DNA of 9,546 nucleotides from Limosilactobacillus pontis (GTDB lineage Bacteria; Bacillota; Bacilli; Lactobacillales; Lactobacillaceae), in NCBI RefSeq assembly GCF_002940945.1, contig NZ_PNFV01000018.1, forward strand, positions 1-9,546, in the 5' to 3' direction. Made by a program: the position numbers and the translations under genes. Below the pieces are notes generated by a model. The model was given only the letters and a program-made list of their open reading frames with translations, had not been told where the DNA came from and made no database searches. Of the stretch, positions 1 to 7,306 are shown one piece after another. Every line of letters starts with the position of its first letter. Within the stretch, counting starts at the first letter, position 1.

Positions 1-155
1 AGTGAATTGGGTCCTTCCATTCGATATCTTTGAATCCATTTGGCAATAAGCCGCGGTCCAATATCGTATCTTTTACCAAGGTCATAAATACTCTGAGAAG
101 TAGAAAGATATTCATGAACTATTTGTGCTTTTAATTTTGAATTATATTTAGTCAT
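1..155 (-). CDS. IS3-family transposase OrfA-like protein, N-terminal part only
   Basis: ATG at 155-153 opens a frame that stays open to the window edge (51 codons seen). It begins MTKYNSKLKAQIVHEYL and continues with a helix-turn-helix segment around residues 20-45 (YDLGKRYDIG, then LIAKWIQRYR) and EGPNS. This pattern of a short basic N-terminus, 'SIYDLGKRYDI' and 'W...YR..G' is typical of the DNA-binding OrfA of IS3-family elements of the IS150 group, which is normally about 100-180 residues and makes OrfAB by -1 frameshifting with a downstream orfB that is not in view. The putative Shine-Dalgarno GAGG (169-166) lies 10 nt before the ATG and inside a hairpin stem. The frame is cut by the window edge, not visibly broken. 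Confidence 0.8.
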   Translation of the reverse strand, partial: MTKYNSKLKAQIVHEYLSTSQSIYDLGKRYDIGPRLIAKWIQRYRMEGPNS

Positions 156-160
156 ATAAA

Positions 161-208
161 AAGTGCCTCGTAACTGTTAGAACTTTGTCTAACAATTATG
201 AGGCACTT
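161..208 (-). promoter_or_regulatory. IS-tip hairpin burying the transposase Shine-Dalgarno, terminator-like
   Basis: Arms 161-180 and 189-208 pair over 20 positions, 18 of them Watson-Crick, around an 8-nt loop (181-188). On the minus strand position 174/195 is a G-U wobble and 170/199 is a C-A mismatch. The distal arm contains GAGG (169-166), the only Shine-Dalgarno candidate for the orfA ATG. The stem is followed by TTTTTAT, so in read-through RNA it looks like an intrinsic terminator as well. A -10-like CATAAT (200-195) starts 11 nt inside the IS tip. The structure is seen in the sequence; its role is inferred. Confidence 0.6.
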
Positions 209-254
209 CATAAGGATTTATGCTTTTTTGTGATTTTGTGTTTTCATAATAAAA

Positions 255-343
255 AGGAGAGTACAGGATTTGAACCTGCGCGCCCGCTCAACACGGGTTC
301 GCCGGATTTCGAGTCCGGTGCATTACCACTCTGCCAACTCTCC
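255..343 (-). tRNA. tRNA-Ser (anticodon CGA)
   Basis: The minus strand folds into a long-variable-arm tRNA. The acceptor arm GGAGAGT (343-337) pairs with ACTCTCC (262-256). A D-arm with AGTGGTAAT follows, then an anticodon stem CCGGA/TCCGG closing the loop CTCGAAA with anticodon CGA at 311-309. The variable arm has a CCCG/CGGG stem, and the T-arm is GCAGG-TTCAAAT-CCTGT. The long variable arm and CGA anticodon identify serine, reading UCG codons. No CCA is encoded; the base after the acceptor stem is U (255) followed by a T-run, so CCA must be added after 3' processing by RNase Z or exonucleases. The length of 89 nt fits class II tRNAs. No convincing terminator lies between this gene and the insertion sequence at 210. 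Confidence 0.93.
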
Positions 344-359
344 AAAATTCAACTATTAC

Positions 360-388
360 ATTATAGCAAGTTTTCCTACCTGCGTAAA
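360..388 (-). promoter_or_regulatory. Promoter of tRNA-Ser(CGA)
   Basis: On the minus strand the -35 TTTACG (388-383) is separated by 17 nt from a consensus -10 TATAAT (365-360), which is preceded by TGC as an extended -10 element. The expected start is about 353, roughly 10 nt before the mature tRNA 5' end at 343. This allows independent expression even if the upstream membrane-protein transcript reads through. Confidence 0.75.
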
Positions 389-410
389 GTGTAACAGCTG
401 ACGGGCCAAC

Positions 411-1034
411 CTAGTTATCCTGGTTAGCAATATCATGCGTAGTTTTGCCATTCTTAGCCGTGTAGAGGGCCTGCTTGGTATTGTCCGGATTGACAATACT
501 GAGAGAGTATTCATCTGTCAAAACATTGTCGATTTGACGAGAGTTACTCTTGATCGACTTAGTCAGGTTAGGCCACCCCATCTGCTCGGCCTGACTTGGA
601 TCCTGAACCAGGGCCTGCAAAGCCTTAACCGTATTATCATCAGTTGGCTTGATCTTAAAAGTCTTTGAATCCTCATCAAAGGAGACCGTCCCGAGTTTGG
701 CATAGCCCTTCTGGAGCTGACGCAGCACTGACATCTCCTTAGTCTCAGTATCGGCCTGGTTGCTCTGCTGATTGATACTACCAAACTTGTTAGAAAACGC
801 ACTGCTGCCCTGCCCAGCCTGTACCACTCGAGAAGAAGAGCTGGCTTGATCACTTGCTTGATGCTGGTTACGGTGGAAGTACGGTAGATTGATGGTCCCA
901 TAAATCACGGCTGCTAAACTCAAGACCACAATGATGGTCCCACCCTTCCACTCACGATACTGTTGCCATGAGTTGGCAAGGTAGAAGCCGCCCAGGATCA
1001 ACATTAGTGCACCAAAAATAACTAAAAAGATCAT
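411..1034 (-). CDS. Uncharacterised membrane protein with two N-terminal helices and a C-terminal soluble domain
   Basis: I do not recognise this protein family. From the ATG at 1034 it has 207 residues. A first hydrophobic helix starts immediately (MIFLVIFGALMLILGGFYLA), followed by a short loop NSWQQYREWKGG and a second helix TIIVVLSLAAVIYGTINL. Then come a Ser/Gln-rich linker (about residues 58-98) and a soluble C-terminal region of about 110 residues containing LRQLQKGYAKLGTVSFDEDSK and an NPDNTKQALYTAKNGK segment. A start at TTG 1058 would add MIKRYRYN, which gives a basic N-terminus favouring N-in topology. It has no ribosome binding site, however, whereas AAAGAGG (1052-1046) precedes the ATG by 12 nt, which is rather long. 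The gene follows apt but is separated from it by a hairpin terminator. No clear terminator follows it, so transcription may run into the tRNA gene. Confidence 0.75.
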   Translation of the reverse strand: MIFLVIFGALMLILGGFYLANSWQQYREWKGGTIIVVLSLAAVIYGTINLPYFHRNQHQASDQASSSSRVVQAGQGSSAFSNKFGSINQQSNQADTETKEMSVLRQLQKGYAKLGTVSFDEDSKTFKIKPTDDNTVKALQALVQDPSQAEQMGWPNLTKSIKSNSRQIDNVLTDEYSLSIVNPDNTKQALYTAKNGKTTHDIANQDN

Positions 1035-1132
1035 ATTATATCGATACCTCTTTATCAACTGACATATTCTAATATTGCCAGTTCGTATTAAATTCTAACA
1101 ACATTCGTTACGGCCAGTACCCAGATACAGCA

Positions 1133-1158
1133 AAGAGACTGAGCACGCCCAGTCTCTT
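1133..1158 (-). terminator. Intrinsic terminator after apt
   Basis: A perfect 9-bp stem (arms 1133-1141 and 1150-1158, AAGAGACTG/CAGTCTCTT) closes an 8-nt loop, five bases after the apt stop codon. On the minus strand it runs into TTTGCTG, so the U-tract is short and termination may be incomplete. It marks the end of the obg-to-apt transcript. Confidence 0.72.
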
Positions 1159-1162
1159 CACG

Positions 1163-1681
1163 TTAAAACTCCATCAAGGCCTTCATATCATAATCCTTTA
1201 TCTTCTCACGACCATGCAGGTCTTTCAATTCAATCAGGAAGGCACAACCAACAACAATGCCGCCCATCTTTTCAACCATCTCGATCGTGGCAGAAATGGT
1301 TCCACCAGTTGCCAGTAAGTCGTCGACAACCAGAACCCGCTGACCAGGCTTAATTGAATCAGCCTCCATCTGCAGGGTTGCGGTGCCATATTCTAGATCA
1401 TAGCTGGCACTAATCGCCTTACGTGGCAGTTTTCCCTTCTTCCGGGCCGGAGCAAAGCCGACTCCCAGCTCACGGGCAATTGGACAGCCGACGATAAAGC
1501 CTCGGGCCTCGGGACCGACTACCATGTCAACCTGCTTATCCTTTGCATAGTCAGATAATTCATCCGTTGCCTGCTTATATGCTTCACCGTCGGCCATCAA
1601 CGGCAAGATATCCCGGAAAATAATCCCCTTTTCAGGGTAATCAGGAATACTAGCAACGTATTTATAGAGGTCTAAAGTCAT
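1163..1681 (-). CDS. apt: Adenine phosphoribosyltransferase
   Basis: This cytoplasmic salvage enzyme makes AMP and pyrophosphate from adenine and PRPP. The protein has 172 residues, the usual family length. Visible signatures are [14 protein letters not shown] at residues 12-25, [10 protein letters not shown] at 56-65, the flexible-loop region [10 protein letters not shown] at 79-88, and the PRPP-binding motif [13 protein letters not shown] at 116-128 with the acidic pair D120-D121. The ATG at 1681 is preceded by AAAGGAGAC (1700-1692). This Shine-Dalgarno overlaps the TAA stop of recJ, leaving 16 nt between the genes and suggesting translational coupling. The order recJ-apt is also found in bacilli. 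A hairpin terminator follows, so apt is the last gene of the transcript. No missing active-site residue was noticed. Confidence 0.97.
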   Translation of the reverse strand: MTLDLYKYVASIPDYPEKGIIFRDILPLMADGEAYKQATDELSDYAKDKQVDMVVGPEARGFIVGCPIARELGVGFAPARKKGKLPRKAISASYDLEYGTATLQMEADSIKPGQRVLVVDDLLATGGTISATIEMVEKMGGIVVGCAFLIELKDLHGREKIKDYDMKALMEF

Positions 1682-1691
1682 ACAAAAATTG

Positions 1692-1700
1692 TCTCCTTTA
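1692..1700 (-). promoter_or_regulatory. apt ribosome binding site overlapping the recJ stop codon
   Basis: TAAAGGAGA on the minus strand is at once the recJ stop (TAA, 1700-1698) and the Shine-Dalgarno of apt. A ribosome ending recJ would sit on the apt initiation site, which would tie apt translation to that of recJ. Confidence 0.7.
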
Positions 1701-4022
1701 ATTCATCTTAAGGCACTGTAGTATCCATTGGGTAACGGTTGCCGCATCATCGTAGAGCAACGTTTTTTCTGTGTGATAACGGGCAAGCTGTTGTTGATAC
1801 CGTGTCGTTTGTTTTAGATCCGTCTTACCACTTGTTGGTTGCAGATTTAAAACACCATGTTTAATTGTAACAAATCCCGCCTCAGAAAACACTTGAATTA
1901 CAAAATTTAATCGTTCTTCATTCATTTTTAAATACTTGCTCATTGCCGATCGTTGACCAGGCCATTGTATCTGAGAATACCGCTTCAAGAACTTAAAGAC
2001 CAAGGCGAAGTCAGCACGACTAGGCATTCCTGCCAGGTAAGCACTGTGTCGATTAGCCAACAACAGTCGTACAACCGCTGGCGTACCACTATCGTTTTGA
2101 AACAGCTGCTTAAAGCTAGCCAAGCTGTCTGGTAAGTCGACCAGGGTCACTGCCTTACCGGCTAGGTCCATTTGGCTAGCTGCTGCGGGAGTTAGAGCAT
2201 GGTCAGCACCCACATGGGGAGCAACATTTTCCCGTAACCGCTCATCATAGACAATGTACTCACCGGCGGACTGAAAGTGTGTGGGGCGCAGATGCGCCGT
2301 CCGCTCGTCCAAGATCATAGTTCCGCGTACTCGAGCGTCAACCAGCATCAATTGGACCTGACGCTGACCATGCCACTCATTGATGGCGACCTTAGCGGCG
2401 ATATCAACCTGGCCACCCTTGGAACGGAAAAGCTGGGCATTTGCGCCCCAACCAAAAGCCACCACCGCCACATCAGCCTGCTTGCCCGGAAGCATAAACT
2501 TCAGGTGACTATTATCCTTCCCCATCGTCTTCACGTTGGTCGGGTGAATATCATGAAGCTCGAAGACCGGTTCCTCATTTCCGGGACCAAATGGTGCTAA
2601 TTTCTGCAGATCATCGAAGAGGCGAGTACTGACCACCTGGGGCTCCAGTTGACCAGCTAAGATTAAGGGAACTGGTTGTTCCCAATCAAAGTTTTGCTTG
2701 GCTGCCTCCTCACGTAGCGCTTTCTTCAAGTCAGCCAGTCGATCAACTGCAAACGAAAGGCCACATGCGGCTGGGTGCCCACCGAAGGCTGTCATTAGGT
2801 CACGGTGAGCATCCAAGGCCGTAAAAAAGTTAAAGCGATCGTCACTCCGCCCCGAGGCTTTGGCAACCCGGCTATCTCCCACAGTACTAGCAACAATAGT
2901 GGGTTTCCCGGTCTGCTCCTTGATCCGACTGGCAACAATTCCCAGGATCCCCTGATGCCAGTCATGCCCTAGAAGAACAAGGACTGGCTGATCCTGATTT
3001 TCCGCCGCCTCGGCCTGGGTACTGGCCGCTGCCATAACCTGGTCAACAAGTTGGCGACGCTGCTGGTTAGCTGCCTCGACCTGAGTAGCTAATTGGTGCC
3101 CCTTTGTGTCATCAAGGGTAGTCAGAAGCTGAACCCCAAGACTGGCATCGGCAACTCGCCCAAGGGCATTGAGCCGGGGAGCAATGCCAAAACCGATATC
3201 TTGGTCAGTCAGCTGCTGTTCATTTAACCCAGCCTCTTCAACTAGAGCATGTAAGCCGGGCCGCAAGCCTTGGCGCAGTTCCTGAAGACCCATCGTGATC
3301 AGCGACCGATTCTCGTCGGCTACGCTAACCACATCGGCAATTTCACCGATTGCCACCAAGTCGAGGAGCTCCGCAGGAAACTCATCAGTCAAAGCCCAGG
3401 CCACCTTGAAAGCAACCCCGACTCCGGACAGACCAGCAAATGGGTAATCACTGCCTGGGTACTGGGGGTGGACAACTGCCACTGCATTGGGCAAGTTATC
3501 AGGCAATTCATGGTGGTCAGTAATCACCACGTCGACCCCTTGAGCCATCACGGAGTCAATCACATCCTTACCACTAACCCCGTTATCGACAGTGATAAAT
3601 AGCTGAGTTCCCTCATCGATCAAACGTTGGTAGGCAGCAGCGTTGGGTCCATAGCCATCTTTAAACCGGTTTGGGATGTAGTAATTGACCTTAGCCCCCA
3701 CTGCCTGTAGGGTCTCGTACATGACCGCCGTACTGGTGATCCCATCGGCATCGTAGTCCCCATAAATGGTAATCTGCTCGCCACGTTCAATGGCTGCCTG
3801 AATCCGTTCCACCGCCTTGTCCATATCGTGCAACAGGTGGGGATCGTGAATCGCCTGCGGATCTGCCTTAAGAAAGCCCCGGGCTGCTGCCGCGGTCTTG
3901 TAACCCCGCTTGACCAACAGGTCGGCCACTACTGGACTAACCTGGGTTCCGGCAGCCACATCCTTTACAGCGGCCGGATCAGCCGCATCCGCTAGTTTCC
4001 ACTTGAACCGTGTCTTAATCAT
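1698..4022 (-). CDS. recJ: Single-stranded-DNA-specific exonuclease RecJ
   Basis: This 5'-to-3' single-strand DNA exonuclease acts in recombination, mismatch repair and replication-fork repair. The protein has 774 residues from the chosen start, as usual for Gram-positive RecJ with a C-terminal extension. The DHH domain shows DYDADGITS at 89-97, VDNG at 145-148, TDHH at 168-171, and GEIADVV followed by PRLNALGR at 282-289. The DHHA1 domain shows [15 protein letters not shown] at 352-366, ASGRS at 389-393 and FGGHPAACG at 413-421. An OB-like part and the long Gram-positive tail follow. The frame is open from a TTG at 4049, but ATG 4022 has AAGGGTGA just upstream (spacing about 7) and the TTG has no ribosome binding site. 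The gene lies 91 bp after the SDR gene and is coupled to apt. Confidence 0.96.
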   Translation of the reverse strand: MIKTRFKWKLADAADPAAVKDVAAGTQVSPVVADLLVKRGYKTAAAARGFLKADPQAIHDPHLLHDMDKAVERIQAAIERGEQITIYGDYDADGITSTAVMYETLQAVGAKVNYYIPNRFKDGYGPNAAAYQRLIDEGTQLFITVDNGVSGKDVIDSVMAQGVDVVITDHHELPDNLPNAVAVVHPQYPGSDYPFAGLSGVGVAFKVAWALTDEFPAELLDLVAIGEIADVVSVADENRSLITMGLQELRQGLRPGLHALVEEAGLNEQQLTDQDIGFGIAPRLNALGRVADASLGVQLLTTLDDTKGHQLATQVEAANQQRRQLVDQVMAAASTQAEAAENQDQPVLVLLGHDWHQGILGIVASRIKEQTGKPTIVASTVGDSRVAKASGRSDDRFNFFTALDAHRDLMTAFGGHPAACGLSFAVDRLADLKKALREEAAKQNFDWEQPVPLILAGQLEPQVVSTRLFDDLQKLAPFGPGNEEPVFELHDIHPTNVKTMGKDNSHLKFMLPGKQADVAVVAFGWGANAQLFRSKGGQVDIAAKVAINEWHGQRQVQLMLVDARVRGTMILDERTAHLRPTHFQSAGEYIVYDERLRENVAPHVGADHALTPAAASQMDLAGKAVTLVDLPDSLASFKQLFQNDSGTPAVVRLLLANRHSAYLAGMPSRADFALVFKFLKRYSQIQWPGQRSAMSKYLKMNEERLNFVIQVFSEAGFVTIKHGVLNLQPTSGKTDLKQTTRYQQQLARYHTEKTLLYDDAATVTQWILQCLKMN

Positions 4023-4113
4023 TATTTCACCCTTAACCTTTTTAGCCAAAAATAAGAAAGGGCTGTACTATTTCAAATGACAGTCCTTCATCTTCTGCGT
4101 TGATGATAAATAT

Positions 4114-4947
4114 TTACAGGTTCTTTTTGTCCTGTTGAAAATCAAAGAACTTCTTGATCGCCCAGTCACCGAGTCCCGGAAAGACTTGATAGGCCCAGCC
4201 CAGATAGGCTACATAAGCCGGTACGTTGATTTCTCGAGTCTTGTGACCAACATTGTCCCAAATCCGGGTAGCAAGATCATCCGGCTCGATGAACATCCAC
4301 TGTGGCAGGTGCGCCTGGTAGTCACCGGTCTGATCAGCCTTCTTAAAGAATGGCGTTGTAATCGGTCCTGGGTTAACTGTCAGGACCTGGACACCGTAGT
4401 CAGCTACCTCCATCCGAAGAACGTTATCAAACTGGATTATCCCAGCTTTAGTTGCCGAGTAAACAGCACTGTTGGGAGTCGGAATTTTACCAGCCAGTGA
4501 AGCAATATTTATGATGGCCCCATAGCCCTGGTCCATCATCTGCTTAGCCACACACCGACTAATGTACATCAAGGCCAGGAGGTTAACGTGAACCATCGTT
4601 GCCATCGCAGAATACTTCTCATGGGCCACAGCGGTAAACTCGCCTAATCCCGCCGAATTGATCAAAACATCAATTGCCCCAACTTCGTGTTGTACCTTAT
4701 CCAGGACCCGGTCGATAGCATCTGGTGAAGTCACGTCTAGGGCGTAAGCAAACGCCGGCCGCCCGGACAGGATTAGACACTTCTTAGCTACCGCCGCCAG
4801 CTTTTCCTGGTTGCGGGCAACCACCACAACGATGGCCCCGCGCCGAGCTGCCTCAAACGCCAAGGCCTTACCAATACCGCTAGAACCACCGGTGATCAAT
4901 ACAACTTCATTTCTTAAGAATCGTAAAGCTTTAACGCGTCCTAACAC
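4114..4947 (-). CDS. Short-chain dehydrogenase/reductase (SDR), substrate unknown
   Basis: This is a classical NAD(P)-dependent SDR of 277 residues. Visible motifs are the cofactor loop TGGSSGIG at 19-26, DVT at 71-73, NSAG at 97-100 and VN at 121-122. The catalytic triad is S150 (INIASLAG), Y163 and K167 (YSATK), followed by NPGPITTPF at 192-200. The C-terminus from about 244 is unusually hydrophobic and aromatic (AYVAYLGWAYQVFPGLG), as in DltE/YqjQ-like SDRs, so membrane contact is possible; the substrate cannot be read from the sequence. The start is GTG at 4947, which overlaps the rnz stop as TAGTG. GGGGAAAGGA lies upstream inside the end of rnz, and no in-frame ATG precedes the Rossmann motif. 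Its place between rnz and recJ is, to my knowledge, common in lactobacilli. Confidence 0.92.
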   Translation of the reverse strand: MLGRVKALRFLRNEVVLITGGSSGIGKALAFEAARRGAIVVVVARNQEKLAAVAKKCLILSGRPAFAYALDVTSPDAIDRVLDKVQHEVGAIDVLINSAGLGEFTAVAHEKYSAMATMVHVNLLALMYISRCVAKQMMDQGYGAIINIASLAGKIPTPNSAVYSATKAGIIQFDNVLRMEVADYGVQVLTVNPGPITTPFFKKADQTGDYQAHLPQWMFIEPDDLATRIWDNVGHKTREINVPAYVAYLGWAYQVFPGLGDWAIKKFFDFQQDKKNL

Positions 4948-5897
4948 TACTTACCATTCCTTTCCCCTTGCTTATTAAACGGAATATCAAAGACATCCAG
5001 GTCATTGACTACCCGGGTCGCCGGGAAGTAATTACGTACCTGGTAGGCCAGCTGATAAGCTGCCTTACCAGCATAACGAGCCGAGATATGGGTAAGGAAG
5101 AGACGCTTAGCCCCCGCCCGCTTAGCAACTTCAGCCGCTTGTTTGCTGGTCGAATGGTAGTAGTTATGGGCCAGCTTGGCCTCATCCTTGCCAAACGTAC
5201 TCTCGTGAACCAGGGCATCAGCGTCCCTGGCCAACCAAATAGCGTTCTTGGTCTGACGGGTATCACCCAGGATGGCAACGATCCGTCCTGGGTGAGCAGG
5301 ACCGATAAAGTCCTGACCGTTTAGGACGCGCCCATCGGCCAGCTTAACCGTCTTTCCAGCCTTCAGTTGACCATAAAGTGGTCCGGACGGCACGTTCATT
5401 GCCCGCAGCTTGTCAACCTGGAGCTCACCAGGGTGGTCGTGCTCAACAACCCGATAACCATAACAGGTGATCTTGTGGTCTAGCCGCTTGGCGTAGACCG
5501 TGAAGCCCTTATCACGGAAAATCTCACCCTCGTGGTCAATTTCTACAAAGTGGAGGGGGTAGCTGAGCCGTGATTCGCTAACCTGAAGAGCGGTTTGAAC
5601 AAAGCGCTTGATACCAACTGGACCGTAAATGGTTAGCGGCTCATTTCCACCCTGAAACGACCGTGAGCTGAGCAGACCGGGTAAGCCAAAGATGTGGTCG
5701 CCATGGAGATGAGTGATAAAGATCTTCTCTATCTTACGCGGCCGGATGGTCGTATAAAGGATTTGGTGCTGGGTAGCTTCCCCAACATCAAATAACCAGA
5801 TGGCGTTGCGTTCCTCCAGCAGGCGCAGGGCCACACTCGTGACATTACGCTGCTTGCTTGGTGACCCGGCACCCGTTCCTAAAAATTCAAGTTGCAT
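4947..5897 (-). CDS. rnz: Ribonuclease Z
   Basis: This zinc-dependent endonuclease cuts tRNA precursors that lack an encoded CCA just after the discriminator base; the tRNA-Ser in this window is such a substrate. The protein has 316 residues, slightly longer than many homologues. The beta-lactamase fold is shown by [14 protein letters not shown] at 5-18 and the metal motif THLHGDH at 62-68 (H63, H65, D67 and H68). H141 (LDHK), D212 (LGDTRQT), HESTFG at 231-236 and H270 (LTHISARY) follow. The tRNA-gripping exosite is probably the Gly/Lys-rich insert at about 172-190 ([18 protein letters not shown]). ATG 5897 has AGGTAGGAAG a few bases upstream. It follows obg after 29 bp and overlaps the SDR start by one base. 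Confidence 0.96.
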   Translation of the reverse strand: MQLEFLGTGAGSPSKQRNVTSVALRLLEERNAIWLFDVGEATQHQILYTTIRPRKIEKIFITHLHGDHIFGLPGLLSSRSFQGGNEPLTIYGPVGIKRFVQTALQVSESRLSYPLHFVEIDHEGEIFRDKGFTVYAKRLDHKITCYGYRVVEHDHPGELQVDKLRAMNVPSGPLYGQLKAGKTVKLADGRVLNGQDFIGPAHPGRIVAILGDTRQTKNAIWLARDADALVHESTFGKDEAKLAHNYYHSTSKQAAEVAKRAGAKRLFLTHISARYAGKAAYQLAYQVRNYFPATRVVNDLDVFDIPFNKQGERNGK

Positions 5898-5926
5898 CTT
5901 TTTACTTCCTACCTTCTAAAAAAACT

Positions 5927-7240
5927 TTATTGTACAAATTCAAAGACAAACTTCTTGATCCGAACCAGGTCTCCATCCTTGATTCCCTTTGCCCGTAAGG
6001 CATCATCAACACCCATTGTTCGCAGCTGACGAGCAAAACGGAGCTGACTCTGCTCATGGGTCAGGTCGGTCATATCAAAGAGCCGTAGAAGCTTGGCCCC
6101 TCCGAGAACCCAAGTTCCATCCTCATCCTTGCTGATGGTAAAGTCTTGTGTCTCTTTGTCTGGTGCCGCTGCCTTGTACTCAGCAACCAGCTGTTCATCA
6201 TGGCTTTCACTGTCAAAGGCTGGTGTCTTATCAAGCAGGTCGGCCGTCAATTGCATCAGTTGCTGAACTCCCTGGTGGGTCACTGCCGAGATCGGAAAGA
6301 CCTGCGGCGTCTGGTCTAGAGTTGTATCAGCCTTCAGTTCCTGCTTGAAATGTTCTAAATTATCGTTGGCGTTTGGCATGTCCATCTTGGTAGCCACCAC
6401 GATCTGCGGCCGCTTCAGCAACTCAGGATCATAGTTGGCCAACTCATGATTGATCTGACGGTAACGCTGAATAGCCTGTTCAGGATCCTCACTGCTCATG
6501 TCCACCAGGTGGAGAAGAACCCTGGTCCGCTCAATATGACGGAGAAATTTTAATCCGAGACCGACCCCCTTGGCGGCCCCCTCGATCAGGCCAGGCATGT
6601 CCGCCATCGCAAAATCTCGACCATCTGGCAGCATCACCATTCCCAAGTTCGGCACCAGAGTCGTAAACTCGTAGGCCGCAATCTTCGGCTTAGCACCCGT
6701 AACCACTGACAGCAGGGTGGACTTACCAACCGACGGAAATCCGATCAAGCCGACATCGGCTAGCATCTTTAATTCCAACTCTAGGTAGTGATCCTCTCCT
6801 GGCTCCCCGTTTTCAGCAATCTCGGGAGCTGGGTTCTTAGCACTGGCAAAGTGGATATTCCCACGGCCACCACGGCCACCGCGGGCTACAACCAGTTCCT
6901 GATCCTTTTCCACCAGGTCGCCGATAATTTCCCCGGTATCCAGGTCGCGGACCGTTGTTCCTTGGGGAACCGCAATAACCGTATCAGCAGCGCTGGGGCC
7001 AGTCATCTGCTTGTTCATCCCGTTGCCACCATTCTTTGCCTTAAAGATCCGGTGATAGCGAAAATCCATCAGGGTTCGCAGGCCTTCGTCAACCTTCAAG
7101 ATAATACTACCGCCACGACCACCATCGCCCCCGGCAGGTCCTCCGTTTGGGACATACTTCTCACGTCGGAAGGCAACCATTCCGTCACCACCCTTGCCGG
7201 CGTGTACCTCGATTTTAATCTGATCTACAAACGTGTTCAT
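5927..7240 (-). CDS. obgE: Obg family GTPase (ribosome assembly and stress)
   Basis: Obg/CgtA binds the large ribosomal subunit during assembly and links growth to GTP and (p)ppGpp levels. The 437-residue protein has all three domains. The glycine-rich Obg fold (1-158) includes [13 protein letters not shown] at 32-44. The G domain has G1 GFPSVGKS at 167-174, G2 TTLVP at 193-197, G3 DMPG at 214-217, G4 TKMD at 284-287 and G5 ISAV at 317-320. A C-terminal OCT domain (about 360-437) ends in [14 protein letters not shown]4 carries Thr in place of the more common Asn (NKxD), a substitution tolerated in this family. ATG 7240 is preceded by CGGAG with a spacing of about 10. It heads the obg-rnz-SDR-recJ-apt transcript from its own promoter. 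Confidence 0.97.
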   Translation of the reverse strand: MNTFVDQIKIEVHAGKGGDGMVAFRREKYVPNGGPAGGDGGRGGSIILKVDEGLRTLMDFRYHRIFKAKNGGNGMNKQMTGPSAADTVIAVPQGTTVRDLDTGEIIGDLVEKDQELVVARGGRGGRGNIHFASAKNPAPEIAENGEPGEDHYLELELKMLADVGLIGFPSVGKSTLLSVVTGAKPKIAAYEFTTLVPNLGMVMLPDGRDFAMADMPGLIEGAAKGVGLGLKFLRHIERTRVLLHLVDMSSEDPEQAIQRYRQINHELANYDPELLKRPQIVVATKMDMPNANDNLEHFKQELKADTTLDQTPQVFPISAVTHQGVQQLMQLTADLLDKTPAFDSESHDEQLVAEYKAAAPDKETQDFTISKDEDGTWVLGGAKLLRLFDMTDLTHEQSQLRFARQLRTMGVDDALRAKGIKDGDLVRIKKFVFEFVQ

Positions 7241-7275
7241 ACGATTTGTCTCCGTTCTATCGTTATTCTTTACCT

Positions 7276-7304
7276 AGTATATTGGAAAATCAGGAAAGCG
7301 TCAA
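7276..7304 (-). promoter_or_regulatory. Promoter of the obg-rnz-SDR-recJ-apt operon
   Basis: On the minus strand -35 TTGACG (7304-7299), a 17-nt spacer and -10 TATACT (7281-7276) match the housekeeping consensus at 5/6 and 5/6 positions. The -35 begins just two bases beyond the uvrC stop codon (7309-7307), in the 66-bp uvrC-obg gap. The predicted start is near 7269, which gives a leader of about 28 nt. No terminator separates uvrC from this promoter, so read-through from uvrC is possible too. Confidence 0.8.
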
Positions 7305-7306
7305 AA

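Larger units (their letters stand above)
1..210 (-). mobile_element. 5' end of an IS3-like insertion sequence (left window edge)
   Basis: On the minus strand the element appears to begin with TG at 210-209, giving a tip that reads TGAAGTGCCTCATAATTG, followed by the terminal hairpin (161-208) and the start of a transposase OrfA (155 to 1). The other end lies outside the window, so length, target duplication and intactness cannot be judged. The boundary at 210 is inferred from the TG start usual for IS3-family ends and from the hairpin edge. The region is AT-rich compared with the housekeeping genes. It sits 44 bp downstream of the tRNA-Ser 3' end and is transcribed in the same direction. Confidence 0.75.

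Noticed and set aside
185..394. 69-codon open frame on the plus strand
   Set aside because: It runs antisense through the tRNA-Ser gene and into the IS-tip hairpin, with no ribosome binding site of its own.
1059..1132. Promoter for the membrane protein
   Set aside because: A TAGAAT -10-like box is present just upstream, but no acceptable -35 lies at 16-18 nt, so I did not list it as a feature.
4057..4088. Possible terminator or attenuator between the SDR gene and recJ
   Set aside because: The inverted repeat (arms 4058-4066 and 4080-4088) has an A-C mismatch in the middle when read on the minus strand, a 13-nt loop and a broken U-run (TTCTTATTTTT). It is too weak to call, though it may lower read-through.
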